DNA from: Abyssogena phaseoliformis symbiont OG214
GTDB taxonomy: Bacteria; Pseudomonadota; Gammaproteobacteria; PS1; Pseudothioglobaceae
Direction of reading: 5' to 3'
Assembly (NCBI RefSeq): GCF_016592595.1
Contig: NZ_AP012977.1
Location: forward strand, 1,175,912-1,239,911
Length of the DNA stretch: 64,000 nucleotides
Below, piece by piece: positions 29,970 to 37,850 of the stretch (within the stretch, counting starts at the first letter, position 1; each line of letters begins with the position of its first letter). The position numbers were made by a program, and so were the translations under genes. Below the pieces are notes generated by a model. The model saw only the letters and a program-made list of their open reading frames with translations. It did not search any database and was not told the DNA's origin.

Positions 29970-30923
29970 TTAACCATATATATTTGGAGAATACTTTAAT
30001 GTATCGTTCAAATGGTCGGGGCTGAGATGCGCATACCTTGTTGTCATGGTTAATGATGAATGCCCTAAAATCTTTTGCAAAGTCAAAACATCACCGCCGT
30101 TCATAATAAAATGGCTTGCAAAAGTGTGCCATAAAATATGTGTACTTTACCCTTGTGTTTTTTAGTGCCTGTCCTTTTATACGCCAAGGCAAAACCATTT
30201 TTTGATGGCTTGAGTGGTAAGTCTAGTTTGTCCGCTAATTCTTTGTGAATGGGGATATATTAGTTTTTGCCACTCCTTTAAAGTATTGAATAGGCTTATT
30301 TTTCCGTTTTTAAGGTGTTCAGGTTGCAACACGCCTTAGCCTCGCCCCAACGAGTGCCACAGTTAATACAAATCAACGTACACAGATAAGTATCCTTGCG
30401 CGGTTTTAATTTTGCCGGTAGTGTTTTAATATCGTCAGTATCAAGGTATGAAAGTTCACGCTCTAGGATTTTGATTGTGCGTAGTTCACTTAGTGGGTTG
30501 TGGTAATCAATCTCACTTAATCGCCTGAATTCGTTGTACACGCTTGATAAATAAGCCTGCCAGTTATTCAGTGTCTTTGGCTTGTATCGTTGTAGTTGTT
30601 TGGCACAGTAATGGCTAAAGTCTTTACTGGTTAGATTTTTAGCAATTGGGTCACCTAAGTCTAATACTGTGTTTAATAATAGCGTTTTTCTTTTTGCCCC
30701 ATCTTTGATGGTTTTACCCATGCAGGTCATACCAAAGGTTAATGAGTTCGCTTAATTTACGCTTATCCTTTTGATTAGGTTGCCACTCTTTGCCTTGGTC
30801 AAGTTCAATTAAAAATAACCGCTCATAGCATTGGGTTTTGGTTTTAAAGCGTTTTTGGTGCCGTCTTTCTCTGCCCTGCCGAATATCAACAGTAAAGGTG
30901 CCGTTATCATTTTTGCGTATCAA
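29970..30923 (-). pseudogene. Broken phage tyrosine integrase
   Basis: The start piece (30923-30714) is the arm-binding domain (VDIRQGRERRHQKRFKTKTQ). The core-binding domain follows in a second frame (FSHYCAKQLQRYKPKTLNNW ... TLICINCGTRWGEA, with the first catalytic Arg region). After further shifts the last 60 codons carry SHFIMNGGDVLTLQKILGHS and TRYAHLSPDHL, with the nucleophile tyrosine. The HxxR box reads HILWHTFAS, so the catalytic arginine is a tryptophan (TGG for CGG). Frameshifts and this change make it inactive. Confidence 0.85.
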
Positions 30924-30960
30924 TGCTATTTTTTTGGATTTTTAGATTTTGTTGGATGTG

Positions 30961-31032
30961 TTACCCATAATAGATGATAGCCGCACCAATGCCCGCAATT
31001 ATCATTGGGGTAAGTCTAAGTAAAGTGTTCAT
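30961..31032 (-). CDS. 23-aa hydrophobic peptide
   Basis: A start behind an excellent Shine-Dalgarno (AGGAGGG, seven bases before ATG). The product MNTLLRLTPMIIAGIGAAII plus YYG is one membrane helix. It follows the 33-aa peptide gene by one base. It could be a phage coat- or toxin-like peptide; its orientation is opposite to rep and zot. Not recognised. Confidence 0.4.
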   Translation of the reverse strand: MNTLLRLTPMIIAGIGAAIIYYG

Positions 31033-31033
31033 G

Positions 31034-31135
31034 TTATACCCTCCTGTCTAAAAGTTGAATGCCTAATAATCCCATTATAACCATGAAAGAAAAAGCCAGC
31101 GCAACACAAACCAGTGATTGCACATTGTTAAACAT
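31034..31135 (-). CDS. 33-aa single-helix membrane peptide
   Basis: From ATG 31135: MFNNVQSLVCVALAFSFMVI, then MGLLGIQLLDRRV. One membrane helix flanked by a basic C-terminus. The frame stays open upstream to about 31245, so a longer form from a TTG codon is possible. Its last codons hold the Shine-Dalgarno of the next peptide, suggesting coupled translation. Not recognised; size and shape would suit a minor inovirus coat protein. Confidence 0.4.
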   Translation of the reverse strand: MFNNVQSLVCVALAFSFMVIMGLLGIQLLDRRV

Positions 31136-31348
31136 TGTATCTATATTTGCCCCCACGCCATAATGAGTAAATTGTGCCAAGCACAATATCCTAATGGCTT
31201 GTACGGCGTGTTTAGCACTTTCCCTATTATTTATTTTGCTCCGATTTAATCAAACAGTTTTAGACGACTTCGCTTTTATATATGGGTCGATTTGGTGCGG
31301 TACTTGATTTGTTGATGTTCAAGCACCAATTTTGGCTAAAAATTCATA

Positions 31349-31507
31349 ATGAAACGTTTTTACAAGTTTTTACAACAACAGATAAGCGTCCCACTGTGGG
31401 TATTTGTATCTTTTATGTCTACGGTTATATTTATTGATAGTTTTTATTACAGCAGATATACAAATCAAGAAGAAGAAATCAAAACGCTCACACAACAAAA
31501 ATCATAA
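31349..31507 (+). CDS. 52-aa membrane-anchored protein, probably truncated
   Basis: MKRFYKFLQQQISVPLWVFV ... DSFYYSRYTNQEEEIKTLTQ: one transmembrane helix then a charged helix. After the stop the same frame continues as IQEKYNNINKLVQDAL, so the TAA at 31505 probably cuts a longer coiled-coil protein. It lies upstream of rep in the prophage. Confidence 0.45.
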   Translation: MKRFYKFLQQQISVPLWVFVSFMSTVIFIDSFYYSRYTNQEEEIKTLTQQKS

Positions 31508-31559
31508 ATACAAGAAAAATACAACAACATTAATAAATTAGTTCAAGACGCTTTAAGAG

Positions 31560-32977
31560 GGCGAAAAAATCTCCGATGAAATATCAGCATTATGCAAGGA
31601 AATACACGCCGAATTAGCCCTAGATAATGAAAAGTTAATCGCATACGCTAAGGCTAAGCGACTTTTTGCAAATAACAGGCAAGTTAAAGTACTTATTTAT
31701 CGTTGACACACTGACACAATTAAGCATACAAACCCCCTGATATTAAAAAGCACGGACTAGACCTAAGTATCAAGCGTTCAGTGTGTGACAAGTGGTGGCG
31801 TAGAAAGTTAAGAGTGGTGTTTAGTCGTAGGCTTGAGGACTTAGAACGCAGATTAGGCTTAACCTCAGCCCACCGTGGCATTTATTGCTCTAACGATACT
31901 TTTATACTGCTGGCAACAGCAACAACGTAGAAACATTACCCTGATTGACGCAATGGAGGCCATCAATGAGGACGGCAAAGTCTTTGATTTAAAGACACTG
32001 ATTAACGAAAGCGTAATCAAGCCCAGTAAACCGCAGAAACGAATTAATGACAAGGCTAAGAAGGTTGTGAGGAATACACCCAAGCCGTAGGCGATGTTGG
32101 TGTTTTTTACACAGTTACATGTCCTAGTAGATACCACGCCCAAGGCTACATACGCAACAAAGTTGGCGTTAAGAATGTGGTTTACGATAATAAGCAATTT
32201 GACGGCTCAACCGCTAAAGAGGCAGGTAAGTACTTGTAAGATTTATGGGCTAGGACAAAATTCAAGCGCGGGGGTTTAGAATTTTACGGTTTTAGAATAA
32301 TAGAGCCACACCACGATGGCACGCCTCATTGGCGTATTATGCTGTTTTGCAAACAAAAACATAAAGACCAAATAACAGATATTTTAAGAGCCTACGCAAT
32401 GGCTGAAAACCCGGCAGAAAAAGGCACAAATAAGCACAAATAAGCACAGATTTACAGCGATTGATATTGATGGGACAAAGGCAGTGCTTGCGGATATTTA
32501 GCAAAATATATTACAAAAGCAATTGATGGCTTTGCGGTGGAATACGACTTATATGGCAAAAACGCTGAGTCGTCCGCCCAACGTATTAAGACGTGGGCTA
32601 GCACTCATGGATCTAGATAGTTTTAGATTGCCGCCTGTAGGAATTTGGCGACCACCTCGTAAACTTGCCGAAAAATCCAACAAACCTAATAATAAAGGCA
32701 TTAGTTTTAGCGATTTTGGCGCAATTGTTGCTAGTGCTAACAGTGGTTATTATTGAGGAATACCACACCGCCTAAGTGGACAGGGTTAAATTATTAAAAG
32801 TAAGGGCTAAAGAGGCGTTCACACGCTATGGCGACCAAGCACTATACAAGGTCAAGGGCTTAACGTTGGATTTAATAGAGTACATTACTAATATGAATTG
32901 GGTGGTACGTGCTAAGGCACACATAAACCACTTTAATGGTGGCTTTGCCGCCGCTTGGACTTGTGTCAATAACTGTG
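31560..32977 (+). pseudogene. Broken phage replication endonuclease (gpA-type HUH Rep)
   Basis: Fragments in family order: DKWWRRKLRVVFSRRLEDLE, RRLGLTSAHRGIYCS, RRNITLIDAMEAINEDGKVF, VFYTVTCPSRYHAQGYIRNK, FYGFRIIEPHHDGTPHWR, GYLAKYITKAIDGFAVEYDL with the two catalytic tyrosines, RIKTWASTHG and RLPPVGIW, then RYGDQALYKVKGLT ending AAWTCVNNC. At least five frameshifts or stops separate them, one caused by a 10-bp duplication at 32428-32447. The HUH box reads HWR, where the family has HWH. It once nicked the phage origin for rolling-circle replication. Confidence 0.85.
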
Positions 32978-33174
32978 CGCAAGACTTTCAACAATTCCGA
33001 AGTCAATCGGAAAACTATCAACAATTAGAGGGAGTGGACAAAATAAGCAATAAGGCTGATGATTTTATTGTTAATATTTTTTACAAAGTAGCACATAAAA
33101 GCATACTTTTTGGTATCGAAATGGTTGGTACTAAAATAATAGTGGGTTATTTAATGGGGTACATAGTGGCTTGA
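32776..33174 (+). CDS. 132-aa open frame: end of Rep plus a membrane-ended extension
   Basis: The first two thirds continue the Rep C-terminus (RAKAHINHFNGGFAAAWTCV, then NNC, where Rep normally ends). The rest (FQQFRSQSENYQQLEGVDKI ... GIEMVGTKIIVGYLMGYIVA) ends in a hydrophobic helix and may come from a neighbouring phage gene by loss of the Rep stop. I do not think it is a working gene in this form. Confidence 0.4.
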   Translation: MDRVKLLKVRAKEAFTRYGDQALYKVKGLTLDLIEYITNMNWVVRAKAHINHFNGGFAAAWTCVNNCAQDFQQFRSQSENYQQLEGVDKISNKADDFIVNIFYKVAHKSILFGIEMVGTKIIVGYLMGYIVA

Positions 33175-33175
33175 A

Positions 33176-33338
33176 ATGTTAAAAGCGATACCTTGTATAA
33201 TGAATGGTTGTGATAGCGTTATGCAGATTAAAAACACCAAGCCAAGCCGTGCCACTTTATGCGGTTTGTACAAGTTGTGGAAACCACCCAGAGTGGAACA
33301 AAAGGGCAAAAAAATTTAAGAGGGGCATTAAAGAATGA
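33176..33338 (+). pseudogene. Small cysteine-rich (zinc-ribbon-like) protein, frameshifted
   Basis: From ATG 33176 the first 24 codons give MLKAIPCIMNGCDSVMQIKN. After a one-base shift near 33245, LYAVCTSCGNHPEWNKRAKK and FKRGIKE follow to TGA 33336. The pattern C-x4-C ... C-x2-C suggests a metal-binding ribbon of about 53 residues. Unrecognised; phage context. Confidence 0.45.
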
Positions 33339-33612
33339 TAATGCTGAAAAACTAAAAGATGAAACTATAGATAAGCCTGGGCAATGCATTGACGAAAAAA
33401 ACGAGGTGGTAAATGGTGAAAATGGCGATAAAAATAAGAATTTACTTGATGATAAAAAGACTAATACAGACAATGAGTCGGAAAAAAGTAAAGGCATTGG
33501 TAAAAGGATTATTATTGTTTTTGGCTTGGGTCTTTCTGCAATCTTTGATATTTTAGTTTTCAAGAAAAAACCAAAAATAGTTAACCAAGTCCAAAATTGG
33601 AGTGGCATATAA
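33259..33612 (+). CDS. Hypothetical phage protein with C-terminal membrane helix
   Basis: 117 aa. A long hydrophilic, Asn/Lys/Asp-rich region (GENGDKNKNLLDDKKTNTDN) is followed by one membrane helix (GIGKRIIIVFGLGLSAIFDI) near residues 85-105 and a basic end. The layout resembles inovirus minor coat or adsorption proteins (low-complexity spacer, C-terminal anchor). The start is uncertain because the first part overlaps the zinc-ribbon frame. Confidence 0.45.
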   Translation: MRFVQVVETTQSGTKGQKNLRGALKNDNAEKLKDETIDKPGQCIDEKNEVVNGENGDKNKNLLDDKKTNTDNESEKSKGIGKRIIIVFGLGLSAIFDILVFKKKPKIVNQVQNWSGI

Positions 33613-34014
33613 TGAATAAAGTAGATTGTAGCGATAAAAGGATTGCAGAAATTGAGAAACATATAGAGGAATGTTTAGGCATTATAGAAGTTTCCAATGT
33701 TGATCCAAAGTCTGAAATATCAGAAATTAATAATCAAGAATTTGACGAGGTCGGTACAAGGGGGAAAAATAAGAAACTGGGCAGGTGGATTATTTGCAGG
33801 TGGCTTTGTTTTATTTAGTAAAAGATTAGAAATAACCAAAGAACAAAGCGCAACATTAGGGTAGGTTTGGCGGCGTGTTTTTGAAAAATGGTATTCTAGT
33901 TCTTGGATTAATCGCACAGAACAAGCAGAAGATATGGTCAGTGAATACGAGCCTGAGGCAGTAGCATTTAAAGAAACTTGGGGAATTTTTGGAAACCGTG
34001 TTTCAGGAATTTAG
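33612..34014 (+). pseudogene. Frameshifted hypothetical phage protein with one membrane helix
   Basis: Starts at ATG 33612 with MNKVDCSDKRIAEIEKHIEE. Near 33775 the frame is lost; a shifted frame gives GGLFAGGFVLFSKRLEITKE, an in-frame stop near 33861, and RRVFEKWYSSSWINRTEQAE up to TAG 34012. It lies directly before zot, where inoviruses carry structural genes. Function unknown. Confidence 0.45.
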
Positions 34015-34064
34015 AAAATAAAAAAAGACAGCGGGCTTATATTCCCGAAAGTAATGGGTGAGTT

Positions 34065-34530
34065 ATGAATTACACAAAAAGAGCAGATGGAAAAATTTAC
34101 GCAATTGTAGGAAATTCTAGAAGTGGAAAAACAAGTTACACGATGGCAAAAAATTAGAAGTGGTAATCGCTTGTTAGTTTGGGGCCCTGAGGGTCAGTTT
34201 GCAATCAGTGCAGGTTGCCAAAGTTTTAAAACTGTAAAGGATTTATATCTAGCACTAAAAGGCAACAGAGGAAGTGCCAAAATGGCATTATCAGTTGATA
34301 CAGATTTAAAAGGTCAATTTTATGTATTTTGTGAAATTGCTTTTTATTTTGGATTATTGAAACAATGCAAGGTAGTGGTTGAGGAATTGGCAGATGTTAG
34401 TAGTTCGGGGAAAGCACCCGAAAAGTGGGGCTTGTTAGTGCGTAGAGGTTTGAAGCATGGTATGGATATTTACTCTATGAGCCAACGCATTCAAGAAGTA
34501 GATAAAACCGTATTTGGTAATAGTAGTTAA
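34065..34530 (+). pseudogene. Broken Zot-type phage assembly ATPase
   Basis: From ATG 34065: MNYTKRADGKIYAIVGNSRS then GKTSYTMAK, a Walker A loop, and a TAG. One extra A in an A6 run (34144-34149) causes the stop. The other frame goes on with IRSGNRLLVWGPEGQF, a Walker B strand CKVVVEELADVSS, and LLVRRGLKHGMDIYSMSQRI plus QEVDKTVFGNSS. The family (Zot, pI) drives export of filamentous phage through the inner membrane. The usual C-terminal membrane part is missing or displaced. Confidence 0.82.
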
Positions 34531-34549
34531 AACGTGTTATTTAGAGTTG

Positions 34550-34939
34550 ATGACGGTCACTAAAAACTCAACAGATAGCCTTAAGTATGTAGCAAACTCT
34601 CAACGTCCAGCCGAAAAAGGCAATTTAGTCCTCTTATTCAGTTCAAATACTAAGATTTACAACACTACGATTGTCCTATTAGAGCCTAAAAAAGACTTTA
34701 GATACTTAATTTTTAACCACGGCAATTATGCAGTGAGCAGTCTGGTCAGTTTAGACGCAATCAGATTTTTAAAACAAAACCCATTCAACAACCATGGCAA
34801 CGCAGATAGATTATTCATGCTTACTAGTTACGACAAACACTACACAGACGTTTTAATTGACAACGTGGATGATAACAAGGTGCGGATTGACAACACAGGT
34901 GGTATTAGAGGTGTATTCAGAATAGAAGGAATTAGATAA
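34550..34939 (+). CDS. Hypothetical phage-region protein, 129 aa
   Basis: Open from the ATG at 34550 (MTVTKNSTDSLKYVANSQRP). Its first residues (DSLKYVAN) look like the continuation of Zot after a frameshift, while the rest (GNLVLLFSSNTKIYNTTIVL ... TDVLIDNVDDNKVRIDNTGG) is a compact mixed beta protein without membrane helices that I do not recognise. It may be a separate gene whose start has merged with the zot remnant. Confidence 0.4.
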   Translation: MTVTKNSTDSLKYVANSQRPAEKGNLVLLFSSNTKIYNTTIVLLEPKKDFRYLIFNHGNYAVSSLVSLDAIRFLKQNPFNNHGNADRLFMLTSYDKHYTDVLIDNVDDNKVRIDNTGGIRGVFRIEGIR

Positions 34940-34956
34940 TAAAAGGATAAAAAATT

Positions 34957-35138
34957 ATGGCAGATTTAGAATTAAAAGACTTAGCACAAGACACACTAGC
35001 AAACAGTGCAGGCATTATCAGCGTCGATGGCAATGGCAACGCAAAACGCATTAATAAAGATGAATTTGATTTAAAAAAAATCACAAATGGGTAGATGTTA
35101 GCGCACAAAGACAAGACAACGTTAATTATACAAATAAC
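34957..35138 (+). pseudogene. Frameshifted and truncated phage protein at the element border
   Basis: Behind AAAGG, ATG 34957 gives MADLELKDLAQDTLANSAGI, ISVDGNGNAKRINKDEF, and a TAG at 35092. The next frame continues HKWVDVSAQRQDNVNYTNNT, reminiscent of the start of tail-fibre-like domains (W.DV...R...YTN.T), and is then cut by the junction with the DUF3530-like gene at about 35135-35145. Confidence 0.45.
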
Positions 35139-35406
35139 ACAACCTGCAATGGTTGAATGACTTGAACCCAGCCTGGGTGTGCGCCTAAACCATGGACTAT
35201 AATCGCTGTTTTTTTTAGTATCAGACGCACTCCGTTATAAAAATTGATAAAAACTCATGATTATTAGCACTTAACCAAACCGAATCGCCGTCCATGAGCG
35301 CATCTTCAACTTGTGCTGCCCAACGCGTTTCTTTGGCATAATCAGGTGTCATTTGTGCAAATGCAGCCTGAACAATAATAATAGATAGTATTGATAATAA
35401 CTTCAT
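35125..35406 (-). pseudogene. DUF3530-like alpha/beta-hydrolase gene, cut by the prophage
   Basis: Starts at 35406 with a signal peptide (MKLLSILSIIIVQAAFAQ) and ETRWAAQVEDALMDGDSVWL, SANNHEFLSI. One missing T near 35239 shifts the frame; the next frame continues NGVRLILKKTAIIVHGLGAH and PGWVQVIQPLQ, the nucleophile-side loop region of DUF3530 proteins. At the prophage junction the likeness ends. The C-terminal half is not at the other side of the element. DUF3530 proteins are periplasmic and uncharacterised. Confidence 0.7.
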
Positions 35407-35488
35407 AAACCCTCTTCAAATATGATTGCCATTATAAAGCAAAAAATAACAATGGTACTTTTAAGAGCAAGTAAGGTGTAGTAAAATA

Positions 35489-35514
35489 TGCTGTGATATG
35501 CACTTATCACAGCA
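35489..35514. repeat. Perfect 10-bp inverted repeat (hairpin)
   Basis: TGCTGTGATA - TGCACT - TATCACAGCA. There is no T run, so it is not a standard terminator. It contains TGTGA...TCACA, but with a 10-bp gap instead of the 6 bp of a CRP site. Confidence 0.6.
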
Positions 35515-35594
35515 TTTCAAAAATGCTACGACAAATGCAGTTACATCAAGATATTTTCTTGGGAAAAAACATAATAAATGCAAGGTGCATTATA

Positions 35595-35765
35595 TTAAGG
35601 GCATCTCTAAAAACCCATGATGACTTATAAAATATGGATTTTCATTCATTTGTTGGTTTTAATAAATCCAGTCCTAGCAAGGTTAAGACAGGTCTTATTA
35701 AAACCAACAAATGAATGAAAAGTCGTTTTGTAGAAATTATCATGGGTTTTTAGAGATGCCCTTAA
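35595..35765. mobile_element. MITE-like palindromic element, about 170 bp
   Basis: Two arms of about 70 bp are inverted copies: each begins TTAAGGGCATCTCTAAAAAC, continues CCCATGAT, and after a diverged stretch shares TTTTCATTCATTTGTTGGTT plus TTAATAA. It carries no gene. TTAA at both ends fits the four-base YTAR target duplication of IS5-group elements, so it may be a non-autonomous relative. It sits in a gene-free stretch (35407-35800). Confidence 0.75.
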
Positions 35766-35800
35766 GTTGATCAGCTGGTTAATATAGTAGTATTTTGTAC

Positions 35801-36413
35801 TTATTGGCAAATTTGGTAGTTGTTATCTAAATCACACCATAATGGATTAAAGCCAACACTCAAAGGTCTTAGTATTGGTAGCATTTTAACCAAACATGGT
35901 AATAAGGTGCCAGCCTCCATCTTTTTCTTCACTGAAGCCCTATGCTTTTCAACGGTTGATCGTAAAATATATAGCTTTTCAGTCATCTGCAGATTAGTAG
36001 CGCCAAGTACAATACAGGCAAATATTTTTTTGAAACTCATTAATGGCGCCAACTACTTTTTGTAAAAGCGCTTCTTCTACCAATGGCTTTTCAATAAAAT
36101 CAAGCGCTCCTAATTTAATCGCATCAACCATAATGGCAATTAAGCTGATATCGGCAATAAACACAACTGGACTAAGACGCTCTATCTTGTTAAGCCTGTT
36201 TAAAATAGTAGAGCCATCCATATCAGGCATTGAAATATCTACAATCAAACAGCCTTGAGTATCATCAACATTGGCTAATGTAGGCTTCACATGAAGAAAA
36301 AGTTTTAACGGAAAATTTCTTAGAAGTAAAACAAGAAGATATAAATTCTTGATTTTTTTATCTTTAACAACCACAAAGATTGTTTTACAAATAACCGAAC
36401 TAGTCAGCTCCAC
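35801..36413 (-). pseudogene. Broken FixJ/NarL-type response regulator
   Basis: The receiver domain is recognisable (CLIVDISMPDMDGSTILNRL with the phospho-acceptor Asp, then LGALDFIEKPLVEEALLQKV with the conserved Lys). A frameshift near 36000 leads to the LuxR-type helix-turn-helix (IVLGATNLQMTEKLYILRST, VEKHRASVKKKMEA). The N-terminal strand with the acidic pair is degraded. No sensor kinase is nearby. Confidence 0.72.
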
Positions 36414-36739
36414 CTTGCCCCCAAAATAATTAAACTCAGAAAATAATAATACTTAGAGAATATTGGTAACATCGCATTATTAATTATATAAATACCAACA
36501 CTACAGCAATTTTGAGAAGAATGAAGGTTTGGTTAAATATGGAGATTAAGGCTAAACCCTTTGCCATATTAGCAACTCTAGTGATGAATTATAATGACGA
36601 TGTGCGCCTGTCGATATAGAGGTATTCCTTTTTATTTAAAATAGTAATAATTTTATTATGTTCTAATATACCCATAAGGAGTGACAAGGTGTAACAATTG
36701 GTTATTTTAATCACACGGAAAAGGTGATGATATCTTACT
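36414..36739. other. Intergenic stretch without recognised gene
   Basis: I see no convincing gene on either strand; the longest frames are 25-32 codons. It separates the broken response regulator from yqeY and has no clear hairpin or promoter. Confidence 0.4.
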
Positions 36740-37186
36740 TTAAGAAAATTTAGACCGAATTAAGCCAGACACAACACCCATATCAGTTTTGCCATCTAAT
36801 TGGCTTTTTAGCAAACCCATTAACTTGCCCATGTCTTGCATAGAAGACGCACCGGTATCAGAAATTGCTTTATTAATAGCGGCATTTACTTCAGCATCTG
36901 ATAATTGTTCTGGCATATAATTATTAATAACAACCAACTCCGCTTCTTCAACATCAACTAAATCGATACGGTCCGCTTCTTTAAATTGTGAAATTGAATC
37001 TTTACGCTGTTTGGCCATTTTTTGTACAACGCTAAGCACCTGAATATCATCCAGTTCAATACGCTCATCAACTTCTCTTTGTTTGATTGCTCCTAAAATC
37101 ATGCGTATCGCTTTAAGGGTAGCTTTGTCTTTGGCTTTCATAGCTGATTTCATATCAGCAGTAATGCGCGCCTTTAACTCAGACAT
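36740..37186 (-). CDS. yqeY: GatB/YqeY-domain protein
   Basis: 148 aa, standard length: MSELKARITADMKSAMKAKD, LKAIRMILGAIKQREVDERI, YMPEQLSDAEV, MGKLMGLLKSQLDGKTDMG. It resembles the tRNA-binding tail of GatB but acts alone; its role is unclear. It follows rpsU, a common rpsU-yqeY arrangement; dnaG and rpoD are not next to it here. Confidence 0.93.
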   Translation of the reverse strand: MSELKARITADMKSAMKAKDKATLKAIRMILGAIKQREVDERIELDDIQVLSVVQKMAKQRKDSISQFKEADRIDLVDVEEAELVVINNYMPEQLSDAEVNAAINKAISDTGASSMQDMGKLMGLLKSQLDGKTDMGVVSGLIRSKFS

Positions 37187-37217
37187 AATAGCGGATTATA
37201 ATACTTAGAATGTACAT

Positions 37218-37433
37218 CTAGTACATGCGCTTACGATAAACACGATTTTTAGCCATTTCTTTGTGTGTTCTTTTAACGGCGGCTGCTTTCATACGCTTAT
37301 TAACCCAAGTTGGCTTTTCATAGAATTCTTTCTTTCTTACATCAATGATAACACCAGCTCTGTCACAGGTGCGACGAAAGCGTCTAAGTGCAATATCAAA
37401 AGGTTCGTTTTCTCTTACTTTAATTGAAGGCAT
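37218..37433 (-). CDS. rpsU: 30S ribosomal protein S21
   Basis: 71 aa, as in E. coli ([20 protein letters not shown] ... [20 protein letters not shown]). It lies only 11 bp after rplQ, so it is probably transcribed with the alpha operon, which is unusual. Confidence 0.96.
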   Translation of the reverse strand: MPSIKVRENEPFDIALRRFRRTCDRAGVIIDVRKKEFYEKPTWVNKRMKAAAVKRTHKEMAKNRVYRKRMY

Positions 37434-37444
37434 ACATTTTTCCT

Positions 37445-37840
37445 TTATGAAGCGGCAGTTTCAGCAACTACATCTGTCGTGGTTTCAAAGTCAACTAATT
37501 GGACAATTGCCATTGGAGCTTTATCACCAGTACGAAAACCAGCCTTTAAAATACGAATGTAACCACCAGGACGGTCTTTATAAAATGGCGCTAATTCAGT
37601 GAATAACTTGGCAACCATTGCATCGTCACGTAATTTTGAAAATGCATTACGACGATTGGCAATACTGCCAACTTTGGCTTTAGTAATTAATGGTTCAACA
37701 ACACGTCTAAGCTCTTTTGCTTTTGGCAAAGTTGTGCGAATGGTCCCATGTAAAAATAATGAGTTTGCCATATTTTTAAACATCGCCTTACGGTGAGATG
37801 AGTTACGATTTAATTGTCTACCTGACTTTCTATGTCTCAT
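37445..37840 (-). CDS. rplQ: 50S ribosomal protein L17
   Basis: 131 aa: [40 protein letters not shown]. Last gene of the alpha operon, 10 bp after rpoA. The C-terminal ending ([13 protein letters not shown]) is acidic and a little longer than the core. Confidence 0.96.
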   Translation of the reverse strand: MRHRKSGRQLNRNSSHRKAMFKNMANSLFLHGTIRTTLPKAKELRRVVEPLITKAKVGSIANRRNAFSKLRDDAMVAKLFTELAPFYKDRPGGYIRILKAGFRTGDKAPMAIVQLVDFETTTDVVAETAAS

Positions 37841-37850
37841 GTCTTATTCC

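Larger units (their letters stand above)
29909..35140. mobile_element. Decayed inovirus-like (filamentous phage) prophage
   Basis: From the 3' end of tRNA-Ser to a junction near 35140 lie a broken tyrosine integrase (minus strand), two tiny membrane peptides, a gpA-type rolling-circle Rep, small hypothetical proteins with one membrane segment and a Zot-type assembly ATPase. Rep plus Zot with small membrane proteins is the inovirus signature. Nearly every gene has frameshifts. The right end is joined to a truncated host DUF3530-like gene, and I found no second copy of the tRNA 3' end, so the original attR is gone. Confidence 0.8.

Noticed and set aside
35130..35200. attR copy of the tRNA-Ser 3' end
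   Set aside because: I looked for the T-arm and acceptor sequence (GGTTCAAATCCC) near the right border and did not find it.
35489..35514. CRP site (TGTGA/TCACA)
   Set aside because: The half-sites are 10 bp apart instead of 6; better described as a hairpin.
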